A DNA stretch of 64,000 nucleotides from Actinotalea fermentans ATCC 43279 = JCM 9966 = DSM 3133. GTDB taxonomy: Bacteria; Actinomycetota; Actinomycetes; Actinomycetales; Cellulomonadaceae. The stretch covers positions 56,717-120,716 of the forward strand of contig AXCX01000001.1 of NCBI GenBank assembly GCA_000767215.1, given 5' to 3'. Positions 17,006 through 24,780 of the stretch are shown here, in pieces; the first letter of the stretch is position 1, and each line of letters begins with the position of its first letter. The translations under genes and the position numbers were made by a program. The notes under the pieces are model-generated. The model was not told where the DNA came from, made no database searches, and was given only the letters and a program-made list of their open reading frames with translations.

Positions 17006-18544
17006 TCACACGATGTCGTCCGCCCGGGGCTCTCCATGCCAGTACGCCTGCTGCGAGGCCCACCGCATCGCTCCCTCCAGAGCGCGGGTCCGCATCTGAT
17101 GGATCGTGCGGACCAGCCACCGAAGCTGGTCATCCGTGGCGGTCGACGTCAGCGTTTGGGCTATCGACTCCACCCGCCATACGCAGCCGGCGCGGAACGG
17201 CCCACCCGAGACGCCCTGCTGTCGCGCTAGCCGGGCGAACCGTGGCGGATCGTCAACGAGCGCCTCGAGCGCTTCCGGCAACCAGTCCGAGTGATGCCAG
17301 TGATCCACGGCTGCGTGAGCAGCTCGCCTGCGGTTCGCCGCGGCTTGAGCCTCGAGTCGCTCGCGGTCGGCCGGCGACATGAGTCCCCAAGGAACCGCAA
17401 GATCTGACGGCACCCAGGGCCAACCTGTGACCTCGGTAGAGATGAGCACGAGCTCTGCGAAGCTCGGAGCGGACTGTTTCGGGGCTGCCGTCAGCGCTAC
17501 GTCGAACCGTGGGATCGGGTCTCCGTGGACGTTGTACGGCCAGAGCGATGACCGGGAGCCAGACTGGACCAGCACAACGCGACGCATGTCGAGGTCTTCC
17601 TGCTGACGGTCGGAGAGGCGCTGGCCGAACGCGAGGGGCAGAGCGATCCACTCCGAGGGGTGCTCGAGGGGCCACCCTGGACAGGCGACCTCGACCCGGT
17701 CCCAGTGCCGGTCGGCAGTCAGGACGGCCGACAACTCCTCGATTGCCAGTTTGCGCTCGGCCCTCCAGACGGCCGCTCCTCCTCGGCCCTCGTGGTCATA
17801 ACGCGGGCGCGCGACGCAGTCATGCATCAATCTCGAGTCGGGCCACTCGGTTCGGGCGAGCTCGAATCGCACGGCCTCGAAGGGGTCGCCTTGCTGCTGA
17901 AGCATCCGCAGGTTCGCTGAGCGATCGGGCGATGCCAGGAGCTTCCGAGCGAGGTGTAGGGCCACTTCGAAGCGCCACGGCGAGTGCCACGAGACGTCCT
18001 CATCGTTGAGAACCGCGGCGAGTTCGGAGTCCGGGCGCGCAAGGAGGACGCGCTTCTCCGCTCGCGTGAGCGTTGCGGCGACAGTTAGGCGCCAGAGCCC
18101 GACCGCCACCGCGTGGGTGACCACGGATGGGAGTCCTTCAAGACCATCGTCGGTGTAGGGCCTAGCCAAGGCGATCGCTACGGCAAGGGCATCGGTCAGG
18201 GGCCGAGGGGAGTAGTCGCGCGGACCTCGCGCGACGGGCTGGCCGGGCAGGCGGAGGGCGAGCGTCGAGGCTCGTTCGGCAACCCCAGCGTCGAGACGCA
18301 TCGCGACACGCACACGGTTGTCGCGTTCGGCTCTGGAGAGCGGCGGCGGTGGAAAGCGAAGCACAGTCGAGATGTGTGTGAGCCGCGTGTCCTCGCTCCG
18401 AGCGTCTTGGACGTCGATGTACTCGTTCAGCAGGGTGCGGACAGTCGCATCGCGGCTAAGGGAGCGGGCGGCGGACACCTGCTCTAGTGCCGTGACAGCG
18501 TTGGGCGAGAGCCGCACGCTCGTCTGGCTGCGCGGTCGGATCAT
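17006..18544 (-). CDS. Unknown 512-aa island protein with ribbon-helix-helix-like N-terminus
   Basis: A 512-aa soluble protein starting MIRPRSQTSVRLSPNAVTAL, preceded by a GGGGGTGG stretch. The first 50 residues (SVRLSP, then LSRDATVRTLLNEYI) have the pattern of a ribbon-helix-helix DNA-binding domain. The remainder is rich in Arg, Trp and Ala with no catalytic motif I can name; it includes WHSPWRFEVALHLARKL and a C-terminal tryptophan-rich stretch WYHGEP-like. No membrane segments are seen. It lies between the integrase (135 bp away) and the small CxxH/CxxC gene, all on the minus strand. It could be an accessory DNA-transfer or defence protein; neither is shown. Confidence 0.6.
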   Translation of the reverse strand: MIRPRSQTSVRLSPNAVTALEQVSAARSLSRDATVRTLLNEYIDVQDARSEDTRLTHISTVLRFPPPPLSRAERDNRVRVAMRLDAGVAERASTLALRLPGQPVARGPRDYSPRPLTDALAVAIALARPYTDDGLEGLPSVVTHAVAVGLWRLTVAATLTRAEKRVLLARPDSELAAVLNDEDVSWHSPWRFEVALHLARKLLASPDRSANLRMLQQQGDPFEAVRFELARTEWPDSRLMHDCVARPRYDHEGRGGAAVWRAERKLAIEELSAVLTADRHWDRVEVACPGWPLEHPSEWIALPLAFGQRLSDRQQEDLDMRRVVLVQSGSRSSLWPYNVHGDPIPRFDVALTAAPKQSAPSFAELVLISTEVTGWPWVPSDLAVPWGLMSPADRERLEAQAAANRRRAAHAAVDHWHHSDWLPEALEALVDDPPRFARLARQQGVSGGPFRAGCVWRVESIAQTLTSTATDDQLRWLVRTIHQMRTRALEGAMRWASQQAYWHGEPRADDIV

Positions 18545-18678
18545 CGGATACCACCCCCAGCGCTCCCGTCAGAGTAGAGCCGTCAGGAGTAGAAGTTGCG
18601 GGGTTGCGCCGGCAGTCTCCGGTCGCGTGGTGGCACTGGCGAGGTAACGGGCGCCGACAGCCGGTCGTTGGCGCGGCG

Positions 18679-19854
18679 TCAGCCCTCCGGCTTGGGACGG
18701 CCCCTAGGAACCAGCATGTCCATCGCTGCCATGTGGCCGGAGCGGACAGGCGCTATCGGGTGGCGATACACCTCAGCTGTGATCGCGACCGAGCGATGAC
18801 CGAGCGTGTCGGAGATGTCCTCGATCGGCACGCCTGCCGCCGACAAGAGGCTGGCGGCCGCGTGCCGGAGCATGTGGGGGTGCAGGTGTTCGAGTCCGGC
18901 CGCGCTCGCGAGGCGTGCATAGGTTCGCCTGACGTTCGACGGGTCGAGCGGCGTGCCAACCTCCGTCGTGAAGACCAGGTCCAGCGAGTTCTGCCAACCC
19001 CGTGCCGCGGCGGCCCGGTCGGTCTTCTGCTGGGTGCGCTGAGACCTGAGCGCCGCGACGACAGGCGGAGGGATCTCCAACGTGCGTCGACTCGTCCGTG
19101 TCTTCGGGGGCACGAGGACGAGGGCACCCATCGGGGTGCGCCGGAGACTCGCAGCCACGGTGATCGTCGGGCGCTTGCCCTTGAGCTTGACGTGGTCCCA
19201 CGTCAGGCCGGCGGCCTCCCCGGGACGAAGGCCGAGGAGCAGCGAAACTGTAACGAGGTTGCCCAGCCGGTCCTCGGCGGCGACCTTGAGGAGGCGACGG
19301 GCCTGCTTCACGGTCAATCCGTAGCGCTCCGCCGTCGGACCGGCCGGCGCTCGAACCTTCGCGGCGACGTTGCGGTCGACGACGTCGCGCCGCACCGCGT
19401 AATCCAACACCCGCTCCGTGAGATTCCGCGCGAGCCGCATATAGCGGGCCGATCGACCTAGTTCCTGGAACTCCAGGAGCATCTTCTCGACATCCGCGGC
19501 GCGCAGCTGCGTGACCGGGATCCCGCCGATGGCCCGTGAGATCCGACCGTGCAGCAAGGACGTGTAGTTGGAGAGCGACTCCTCGGAGACGTGCCCCGCG
19601 ATGTCTCGGGAGAGCCAGAGGTCAGCCACGTCGTCGAAGGTCACGTGACGAGACCGGACGTCGATGCCCTTGTCCCGAGCCTCTCGGAGCTCGGCAAGCC
19701 GCGAACGCGCCTCGTCGCGCGTGCGCGCGACGACGAGCGGGCGGATCCGTGCACCGTTGGCGTCCGTGCCGGCATCCAGCTGGCCGACCCAACGGTGGCG
19801 GCTCTTCGAGTAGTAGACGGCGCCTTCGCCTCGCTCGCGTCTCTGTCGTGGCAT
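18679..19854 (-). CDS. Tyrosine recombinase (phage-type integrase)
   Basis: A 391-aa integrase starting MPRQRRERGEGAVYY. An AP2-like arm-binding N-terminus (about 10-55) is followed by a SAM-like core-binding domain (70-150) and the catalytic domain from about 180. Catalytic residues are visible: Arg near 210 in GLRPGEAAGL, Lys near 251, HMLRH (327-331), His 353 in LGHRS and Tyr 363 in AEVYRH. The upstream open frame to 20037 runs through the attachment site and is not used. The gene starts 157 bp from the tRNA-Pro fragment, as expected for an integrase reading away from its att site. It probably catalysed insertion of this island into tRNA-Pro(GGG). Confidence 0.93.
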   Translation of the reverse strand: MPRQRRERGEGAVYYSKSRHRWVGQLDAGTDANGARIRPLVVARTRDEARSRLAELREARDKGIDVRSRHVTFDDVADLWLSRDIAGHVSEESLSNYTSLLHGRISRAIGGIPVTQLRAADVEKMLLEFQELGRSARYMRLARNLTERVLDYAVRRDVVDRNVAAKVRAPAGPTAERYGLTVKQARRLLKVAAEDRLGNLVTVSLLLGLRPGEAAGLTWDHVKLKGKRPTITVAASLRRTPMGALVLVPPKTRTSRRTLEIPPPVVAALRSQRTQQKTDRAAAARGWQNSLDLVFTTEVGTPLDPSNVRRTYARLASAAGLEHLHPHMLRHAAASLLSAAGVPIEDISDTLGHRSVAITAEVYRHPIAPVRSGHMAAMDMLVPRGRPKPEG

Positions 19855-19931
19855 CGCCCGTCGCCCCTCCAGCCGGCTCAGCAGTCCGCCTATCGGTAAG
19901 CCTAAGTAGGCCCAACGGGCGTGGGCAAAGA

Positions 19932-19958
19932 TGGACGGCGCTGGACGGTTATGGACGC
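19932..19958 (+). repeat. Three 10-bp-phased TGGACG repeats beside the att site
   Basis: TGGACGG at 19932-19938, TGGACGG at 19942-19948 and TGGACGC at 19952-19958 recur every 10 bp. They lie between the integrase start and the tRNA fragment, about 55 bp from the att core. Helically phased direct repeats next to an att core are typical arm-type sites for integrase or its directionality factor. Confidence 0.55.
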
Positions 19959-20010
19959 TGACCTGCGCGGACACTGTTCGACGCGGACCTGCCCCACGGG
20001 CTGGGAGAGC

Positions 20011-20053
20011 CTGGGGGTCAAGGGGTCGTGGGTTCAAATCCCGCCATCCCGAC
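20011..20053 (+). other. Attachment site remnant: 3' part of tRNA-Pro(GGG)
   Basis: The 43 bp read as the anticodon loop to the acceptor end of a proline tRNA: CTGGGGGTCAAG (anticodon GGG and 3' anticodon stem), then GTGGGTTCAAATCCCGC (T arm), then CATCCCGAC (3' acceptor strand). The matching 5' acceptor strand (GTCGGGATG) and the D arm are absent upstream, where the sequence is unrelated. This is the duplicated att core left by an integrase, not a functional tRNA. Its orientation places the element to the left, with the intact tRNA expected at the other end. Confidence 0.85.
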
Positions 20054-21107
20054 AGAGATGTCGCAGGTCAGAGGGCCGCACCGCTTCGGCGGGGCGGCCC
20101 TTCTGCGTGCGGGGTACCCAGGGTGCCGCCCCGCCCGCTTCCTCGTACGGGGTCAGCACAGCGACGGCCCCCGAGCTGAGGCCTGCGGCGAGGCAATCAC
20201 GCACGCGCTGCATGTCGTCCGAGGTCGCCGCCGGCTTCAGGGCGAACGTGAGACGAGGGAAGGGGGACTCGACCAGCGAGATGGTCGGCTGGTCGACCGC
20301 ACCGTCCTGGGCGCACGCCTGTCCGCCTTCTGCCGGCACCGGTAGCGCGACGTCGAACGCGTAGACCGATCCCTCGCTGTAGTAGTCCAGCCTGAGCGGC
20401 GCGGGTGACTCAGCAGCGGTTTCGAGACCCCTGGTGTCCCAGTAGTGCGTGGACACGAGGACCGTCACGACCTCGCTCGCGCCCGTCGCCTCCACGGCCG
20501 ACGCGGTGATCGCATCGAGGTCGCCGTCGACCGAGACCTCAGAAGACCCGCGTGGGATGCGCGGCGCGCGCCAGGTGTCTGCCCTGAACGGCGTGGTCGA
20601 CACCCGGAATTCGGCTCCGCCGACATGGCCCCCACCCCTCACGACCATGTCGCCACGCACGCTCGGATACGCCATCACGAGATCCACGGCGAGGGGGTAG
20701 GCGTACTCGATGTCCATGGCCGCGAGCTCGGCGTCGACCGCGCCGACCACCTCTTCGCGGGTGTGAGCGCTCGGGATGACGAACGCGACCATCCACCCCG
20801 TCACGCAGTAGTACCCCGTCGCCTGCGCGAAGAAGGTCCCGTCGGTGTGGGTCCCGCAGCCGTCAGCAGTGCCTTCGCCCAAGACGGTGACCTGGTCCGA
20901 GAAGTCGATCCGCCCAGCAGCGTCACTGACTGTCGCAACAGCAGCAGCCCGAGCCTCGGGGATCCCCGTCATGTACGGGCTGTACGACGGACCCGACGGG
21001 ATACAACCTGACACCAGAACGCCCACGGCGACGACCGCCGTCAACACCCGAAGAGAGCCCTCACGCCAGAGGCCGACGGCCGAACCGGACCCACGCAGGT
21101 TCGCCAC
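20034..21107 (-). CDS. Predicted lipoprotein, unknown function
   Basis: A 357-aa protein starting MANLRGSG. A signal region RVLTAVVAVGVLVSGCIPSG carries lipobox VSGC near residue 34. The mature part has several cysteines and no recognised domain. The frame's last 25 residues are encoded by the tRNA terminator hairpin and the T arm of the tRNA fragment, with the stop inside the T loop (20034). The native C-terminus may therefore be this odd overlap with a convergent tRNA, or the gene may have been altered near the junction. It is the first gene on the chromosomal side of the island. Confidence 0.65.
   Translation of the reverse strand: MANLRGSGSAVGLWREGSLRVLTAVVAVGVLVSGCIPSGPSYSPYMTGIPEARAAAVATVSDAAGRIDFSDQVTVLGEGTADGCGTHTDGTFFAQATGYYCVTGWMVAFVIPSAHTREEVVGAVDAELAAMDIEYAYPLAVDLVMAYPSVRGDMVVRGGGHVGGAEFRVSTTPFRADTWRAPRIPRGSSEVSVDGDLDAITASAVEATGASEVVTVLVSTHYWDTRGLETAAESPAPLRLDYYSEGSVYAFDVALPVPAEGGQACAQDGAVDQPTISLVESPFPRLTFALKPAATSDDMQRVRDCLAAGLSSGAVAVLTPYEEAGGAAPWVPRTQKGRPAEAVRPSDLRHLCRDGGI
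20073..20102 (+). terminator. Hairpin terminator downstream of the tRNA-Pro fragment
   Basis: GGGCCGC and GCGGCCC (7 bp), one mismatch, then CCGC-TTCG-GCGG, followed by TT. The very stable TTCG-loop hairpin sits 20 bp past the tRNA 3' end. It fits the native terminator of the original tRNA gene, which supports reading the fragment as the chromosomal-side junction. Confidence 0.65.
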
Positions 21108-21177
21108 CTCGCGATCGTAAGCGCGTCGACGATCGAGGAGCGGCGATACGCAGCCGGCGTCTGGCGGGGCGTCGGCG

Positions 21178-22551
21178 CTACCCGATGATCGGCGCGCTCT
21201 CCGGGTACCGGAAGAACCGCTGTCGCTCGCGGAGAGCGAGCGCCGTGGCGAAGGTGATCGGCCCGAGCCGACCGAGGAACATCAGCACGACCAGGATCAG
21301 CTGGTGCACCGGACCCAGCTCCGCCGTGATACCCGTCGACAGCCCGACGGTCGCCGAAGCCGAGATCACCTCGAACAGCACGTCGCTGATGCCGAAGGGC
21401 GACGTCAGGGAGATGGCGACCGTCGGGACGATGACGACGGCCACGCCGACGAGAGCGACCGAGACCGCCTGCCGCTGCGCGCTCGCGGCGATCCGCCGGT
21501 CGAACATGCTGACGTCCGGGTCCCCGCGAACCTCCGACCAGATCACCACGAGCAGCACGGCGAATGTCGTGAGCTTGATGCCTCCAGCGGTCGACGCCGA
21601 GCCGCCGCCGATGAACATCAGGATGTCGGTGCCGAGGAGCGTCCCTTCGTGCAGCTGGCCGGTGTCGATCGAGTTGAACCCCGCGGTCCGCGGCATGACG
21701 GACTGCGTCCACCCGGCCAGGAGGCGACCACCGGGACTCAGGCCGGCCAGCGTGTTGCTCCACTCCGCTACCAGGAAGAAGAGCGTCCCGAGCAGCAGGA
21801 GCGCGCCGGTCGTCAGCACCGTGATCTTCGAGTGGAGGCTCCACCTGGACGGTCGGCGGTGCTGGCGCCAGATCTCCAGGATCACCGGGAAGCCGAGGCC
21901 ACCGACGATGACGGCTGCCGTGAGGGGCACGCAGATCCAGGGATCCGAGGCGAACCCGATCAGGCTGTCGGAGAAGAGTGCGAATCCTGCGTTGTTGAAG
22001 GCCGAGACCGCGTGGAAGACCCCGAACCACAGGGCGCGCCCGATCGGCTCGCCGTAGCCCAGCGCCCAGCGCGCGGTGAGCACGAGCGCGGTGAGGCCCT
22101 CGACGACCAGCGTCGTGCGTGCGACGCCCAAGAGCACGCCCCTGACGTCGCCCAGGCCTACGGTTCTGGCCGACGTCGCGGCGGCGAGGCGCGTCTGCAG
22201 ACCAAGACGGCGTGAGAGCAGCAGCCCGAGGAGCGAAGCCATCGTCATGATCCCGAAGCCGCCGACCTGGATGAGCAGGAGGATCACGACCTGACCGAAC
22301 GGCGACCACGCCGTCGGCGTGTCGACGACGACGAGACCGGTCACGCACACGGCCGACGTCGCGGTGAACAGGGCCGTGAGCGGCGACGCGGCCGGTCCCG
22401 AGCTCGCCGCCGGGGAGAGGAGGAGCAGGGTCCCGACGCCGACCGCCAGGGCGAAGCCGGCCGCGACGAGCTGGAACGGGCGCCGACGCAGGTTCGAGAT
22501 GCTGGACGTCTCGCGACCGCCGGTCGTCGGCCCGTCGAAGCTTCCCCGCAT
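21178..22551 (-). CDS. trkH: TrkH/KtrB-family potassium uptake channel subunit
   Basis: A 457-aa membrane protein with the four-fold membrane-pore-membrane plan of SKT-family K+ transporters. Selectivity-loop segments are visible: TSAVCVTGLVVV, HAVSAFNNAGFAL, MPRTAGFNSIDTG and SASATVGLSTGIT; each has the filter glycine. GGGSASTAGGIKL is a conserved TrkH signature. The length fits a KtrB-like protein. No TrkA/KtrA regulatory subunit lies nearby, so it must be supplied elsewhere. It is next to a KdpDE-like two-component system and a KimA-like permease, forming a potassium module. K+ rather than Na+ or another cation is inferred from the family. Confidence 0.9.
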   Translation of the reverse strand: MRGSFDGPTTGGRETSSISNLRRRPFQLVAAGFALAVGVGTLLLLSPAASSGPAASPLTALFTATSAVCVTGLVVVDTPTAWSPFGQVVILLLIQVGGFGIMTMASLLGLLLSRRLGLQTRLAAATSARTVGLGDVRGVLLGVARTTLVVEGLTALVLTARWALGYGEPIGRALWFGVFHAVSAFNNAGFALFSDSLIGFASDPWICVPLTAAVIVGGLGFPVILEIWRQHRRPSRWSLHSKITVLTTGALLLLGTLFFLVAEWSNTLAGLSPGGRLLAGWTQSVMPRTAGFNSIDTGQLHEGTLLGTDILMFIGGGSASTAGGIKLTTFAVLLVVIWSEVRGDPDVSMFDRRIAASAQRQAVSVALVGVAVVIVPTVAISLTSPFGISDVLFEVISASATVGLSTGITAELGPVHQLILVVLMFLGRLGPITFATALALRERQRFFRYPESAPIIG

Positions 22552-22642
22552 GGTCCTCCGCTGCTCGGGCGTGCGTCCGGGCCCAGGGCGGCCCCGGAAA
22601 CCGTACGGGCGCAGGTGCGGGATCAGGTGGACCGGCGGCGTT

Positions 22643-22662
22643 AAGGAACCGTCAAGATTCCT
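22643..22662 (-). promoter_or_regulatory. Putative promoter/operator of trkH
   Basis: On the minus strand an inverted repeat AGGAATCTTGACGGTTCCTT contains TTGACG (22650-22655), a possible -35 box. No convincing -10 box follows at 17 bp. The AGGAA/TTCCT arms could bind the neighbouring response regulator. It lies about 95-110 bp upstream of the trkH start. Confidence 0.35.
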
Positions 22663-22671
22663 GGGGGGCCA

Positions 22672-23346
22672 TCACGGCTCGAAGCGGTAGCCGAGCCCTG
22701 GTTCCGTGATGAGGTGCGTGGGCCGCGCGGGGTCGAGCTCGAGCTTGCGCCGCAGCTGTGCGAGGTAGACCCGTAGGTAGTTCGACTGCGCGACGTACGC
22801 CGGCCCCCACACGTCCCGGAGGAGCTCGGCGTGCGTGACCAGCTTCCCGGGACTGCGGACGAGCACCTCGAGAAGGTGCCACTCGGTCGGGGTCAGGCGG
22901 ACCGGGGCGCCGTCGCGCACGACCCGTCGCGCGGCGAGATCCACGGTGAAGGCGTCGGTCGTCACGACGGGCGCTGACGGTGTGGGCATCGCACGCCGCA
23001 GCGACGCTCGCATCCGCGCCAGCAGCTCGTCCATGCCGAACGGCTTGGTGACGTAGTCGTCGGCCCCGGCATCGAGCGCGTCGACCTTGGCCCACTGCGT
23101 GTCACGGGCCGAGAGCACGATGATCGGCACGTCGGTCCACCCACGGAGCCCGGCGACGACCTCGAGGCCGTCCAGGTCCGGCAGGCCGAGATCGAGGATG
23201 ACGAGGTCCGGAGGGTGTGAGGCGGCGCGCCGCAGGGCGGTTCCGCCGTCGGAAGCCGTCTCGACCTCGAAGTGCCGCGCACGGAGGTTGACGACGAGCG
23301 CGCGGACGAGCGTCGGGTCGTCATCGACGACGAGCACCCGGGTCAC
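22672..23346 (-). CDS. kdpE: KdpE-like OmpR-family response regulator
   Basis: A 224-aa regulator. The receiver domain (1-120) has the acidic pair at 8-10 (VVDDD), phospho-acceptor Asp 51 (LVILDLGLP) and Lys near 102 (VTKPFG). The DNA-binding winged helix (about 130-224) includes RLTPTEWHLLEVLVRSPGKLVTH and NYLRVYLAQLRRKLE, characteristic of KdpE. It overlaps the sensor kinase gene by 4 bp. No kdpFABC genes are present, so it probably controls the adjacent trkH and KimA-like genes. Direct TTGACGCG repeats upstream of the permease suit OmpR-family binding. Confidence 0.88.
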   Translation of the reverse strand: MTRVLVVDDDPTLVRALVVNLRARHFEVETASDGGTALRRAASHPPDLVILDLGLPDLDGLEVVAGLRGWTDVPIIVLSARDTQWAKVDALDAGADDYVTKPFGMDELLARMRASLRRAMPTPSAPVVTTDAFTVDLAARRVVRDGAPVRLTPTEWHLLEVLVRSPGKLVTHAELLRDVWGPAYVAQSNYLRVYLAQLRRKLELDPARPTHLITEPGLGYRFEP

Positions 23347-24776
23347 GACGGGGCCAACGGAAGCTCGAGCGCCATGGTGAAGCCGCCCCCCGGTGTCTCC
23401 TCAGGGCGGACGTCGACGCCCATCGCGTCGCAGAACCCCTGGACGATCGCCAGTCCGAGACCCGAGCCGGAGCCGGGCGTGCGCTCGTCGAGGCGCTGGA
23501 ACGGAGCGAACATCGCCGGCCAGAGGGACGGCGGGACGCCGGGGCCGTGGTCGACGACGCGCAGCTCCACGACGGGTACTGCTGACAGGCCCGCGGTGTG
23601 CAGGCGCGCGACGACGTCGACCGTGCGTCCGGGCGGTGTGTGCCGTGCTGCGTTGTCGACGAGGTTGGCGATGACGCGCTCCAGCAGACCGGCGTCGGCC
23701 AGCACGAGCGGAAGGTCGTCGGGGATCGCCATGGACACGGGGGAGCGGAGGCCGAGCAACGCCCGGGCGGCCACCTCGTCGACGCCCACCGGCGCGACCC
23801 GCGCCCCCACGGAACCCACCTCGATCCGGGTGAGGTCGAGGATGTTCGCGATGATCGCGGTGAGGCGGTCGGTCGACTCCTCGATGGCGGCGAGCAGCTC
23901 GTCCCGCTCATCGGCCGTCCACTCGACATCCTGCTGGCGCAGGCTGCTCACCGAGGCCTTGAGCCCGCTGAGCGGCGTCCGCAGATCGTGCCCGACGGCG
24001 GCCAGCAGAGCCGAGCGCACCCGGTCCGCCTCACGGAGCCGGTCCGCGTTCGCGGCCAGGTGCTGGCCCTCCCAGGCGCGCGCCGCGGCGGCCGCGAGCC
24101 GCTCGAGTGCAGCCCGGTCCTCGGCGAAGAGGGAGGGGCCGTGGGCCAGCAGGGCCAGCTCCGCGCTGGCCTCGACGCGGATGCTCGAGGGCTCGTCGGG
24201 GACGTCACCGACAGCGGCGACCACGGCCGAGGTGCCGTCAGGGCCTGTTCGCACGAGCGCGGCGGACGCCATGCCGAACGTCGCCCGGACCTGCTCGAGC
24301 ACCTCCGCGAGGCTCAGCTGACCTGCCGGGCGGCCCGCGACGCTCGACAGGAGGCTGACCTCGGCCCGGCTCCGCTCGGCGCCGGCCCTGTCCCGCGCGG
24401 CGAGCTCGACGACCATGCTCACGATGAGCGACACCACGCCGAAGACGACCAGCTCGACGACGGCGTCGCGCCCCTCGACCACGAGCGTGCGGTAGGGCGG
24501 GGTGAAGTACCAGTTCGCCACCAGCACGCTCGCGAGCGCGGCCAGGACGCCCGGCCCGAGGCCTCCGACCGCCGCGATCACCACCACTGTGAGCAGGTAG
24601 GTCAGGAGCCGGCTGCCCAACGCGAGGTCGTCGGCCACCTGCAGGAGTGCCACCGTGAGGGCCGGCAGCGCGACGGCGGCGATGAGGAAGCCGGCCGCCC
24701 GACGGCGGGCGGACAGACCGCCCCCGAGCCGCGGCCGACGCCGGAGCGCGTGCGTCGACGTTCCCTGGTCCAGCAC
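23343..24776 (-). CDS. KdpD-like sensor histidine kinase lacking the N-terminal KdpD/USP domains
   Basis: About 477 aa from the GTG at 24776, four bases after the permease stop. An ATG at 24848 would lengthen it but overlaps the permease by 68 bp. It has the KdpD DUF4118-type membrane region (about residues 25-110, with ANWYFTPPYRT), a GAF-like region, the H-box VGHDLRTPLSGLKASVSSL, the N-box NLVDNAARHTPP, and G-boxes VDHGPGV and GSGLGLAIV. Full KdpD has about 400 further N-terminal residues (KdpD and USP domains); these are missing. It should autophosphorylate and pass phosphate to the KdpE-like regulator, but its input signal probably differs from that of classical KdpD. Confidence 0.85.
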   Translation of the reverse strand: MLDQGTSTHALRRRPRLGGGLSARRRAAGFLIAAVALPALTVALLQVADDLALGSRLLTYLLTVVVIAAVGGLGPGVLAALASVLVANWYFTPPYRTLVVEGRDAVVELVVFGVVSLIVSMVVELAARDRAGAERSRAEVSLLSSVAGRPAGQLSLAEVLEQVRATFGMASAALVRTGPDGTSAVVAAVGDVPDEPSSIRVEASAELALLAHGPSLFAEDRAALERLAAAAARAWEGQHLAANADRLREADRVRSALLAAVGHDLRTPLSGLKASVSSLRQQDVEWTADERDELLAAIEESTDRLTAIIANILDLTRIEVGSVGARVAPVGVDEVAARALLGLRSPVSMAIPDDLPLVLADAGLLERVIANLVDNAARHTPPGRTVDVVARLHTAGLSAVPVVELRVVDHGPGVPPSLWPAMFAPFQRLDERTPGSGSGLGLAIVQGFCDAMGVDVRPEETPGGGFTMALELPLAPS

Positions 24777-24780
24777 GCGC

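Noticed and set aside
16445..17230. 261-aa plus-strand and 174-aa minus-strand open frames in the island gap
   Set aside because: No ribosome-binding site or domain; they overlap the small CxxH/CxxC gene and the end of the 512-aa gene in other frames.
19975..20053. Intact tRNA-Pro gene
   Set aside because: Only the 3' 43 bp match; the 5' acceptor strand and D arm are absent, so it is an att remnant.
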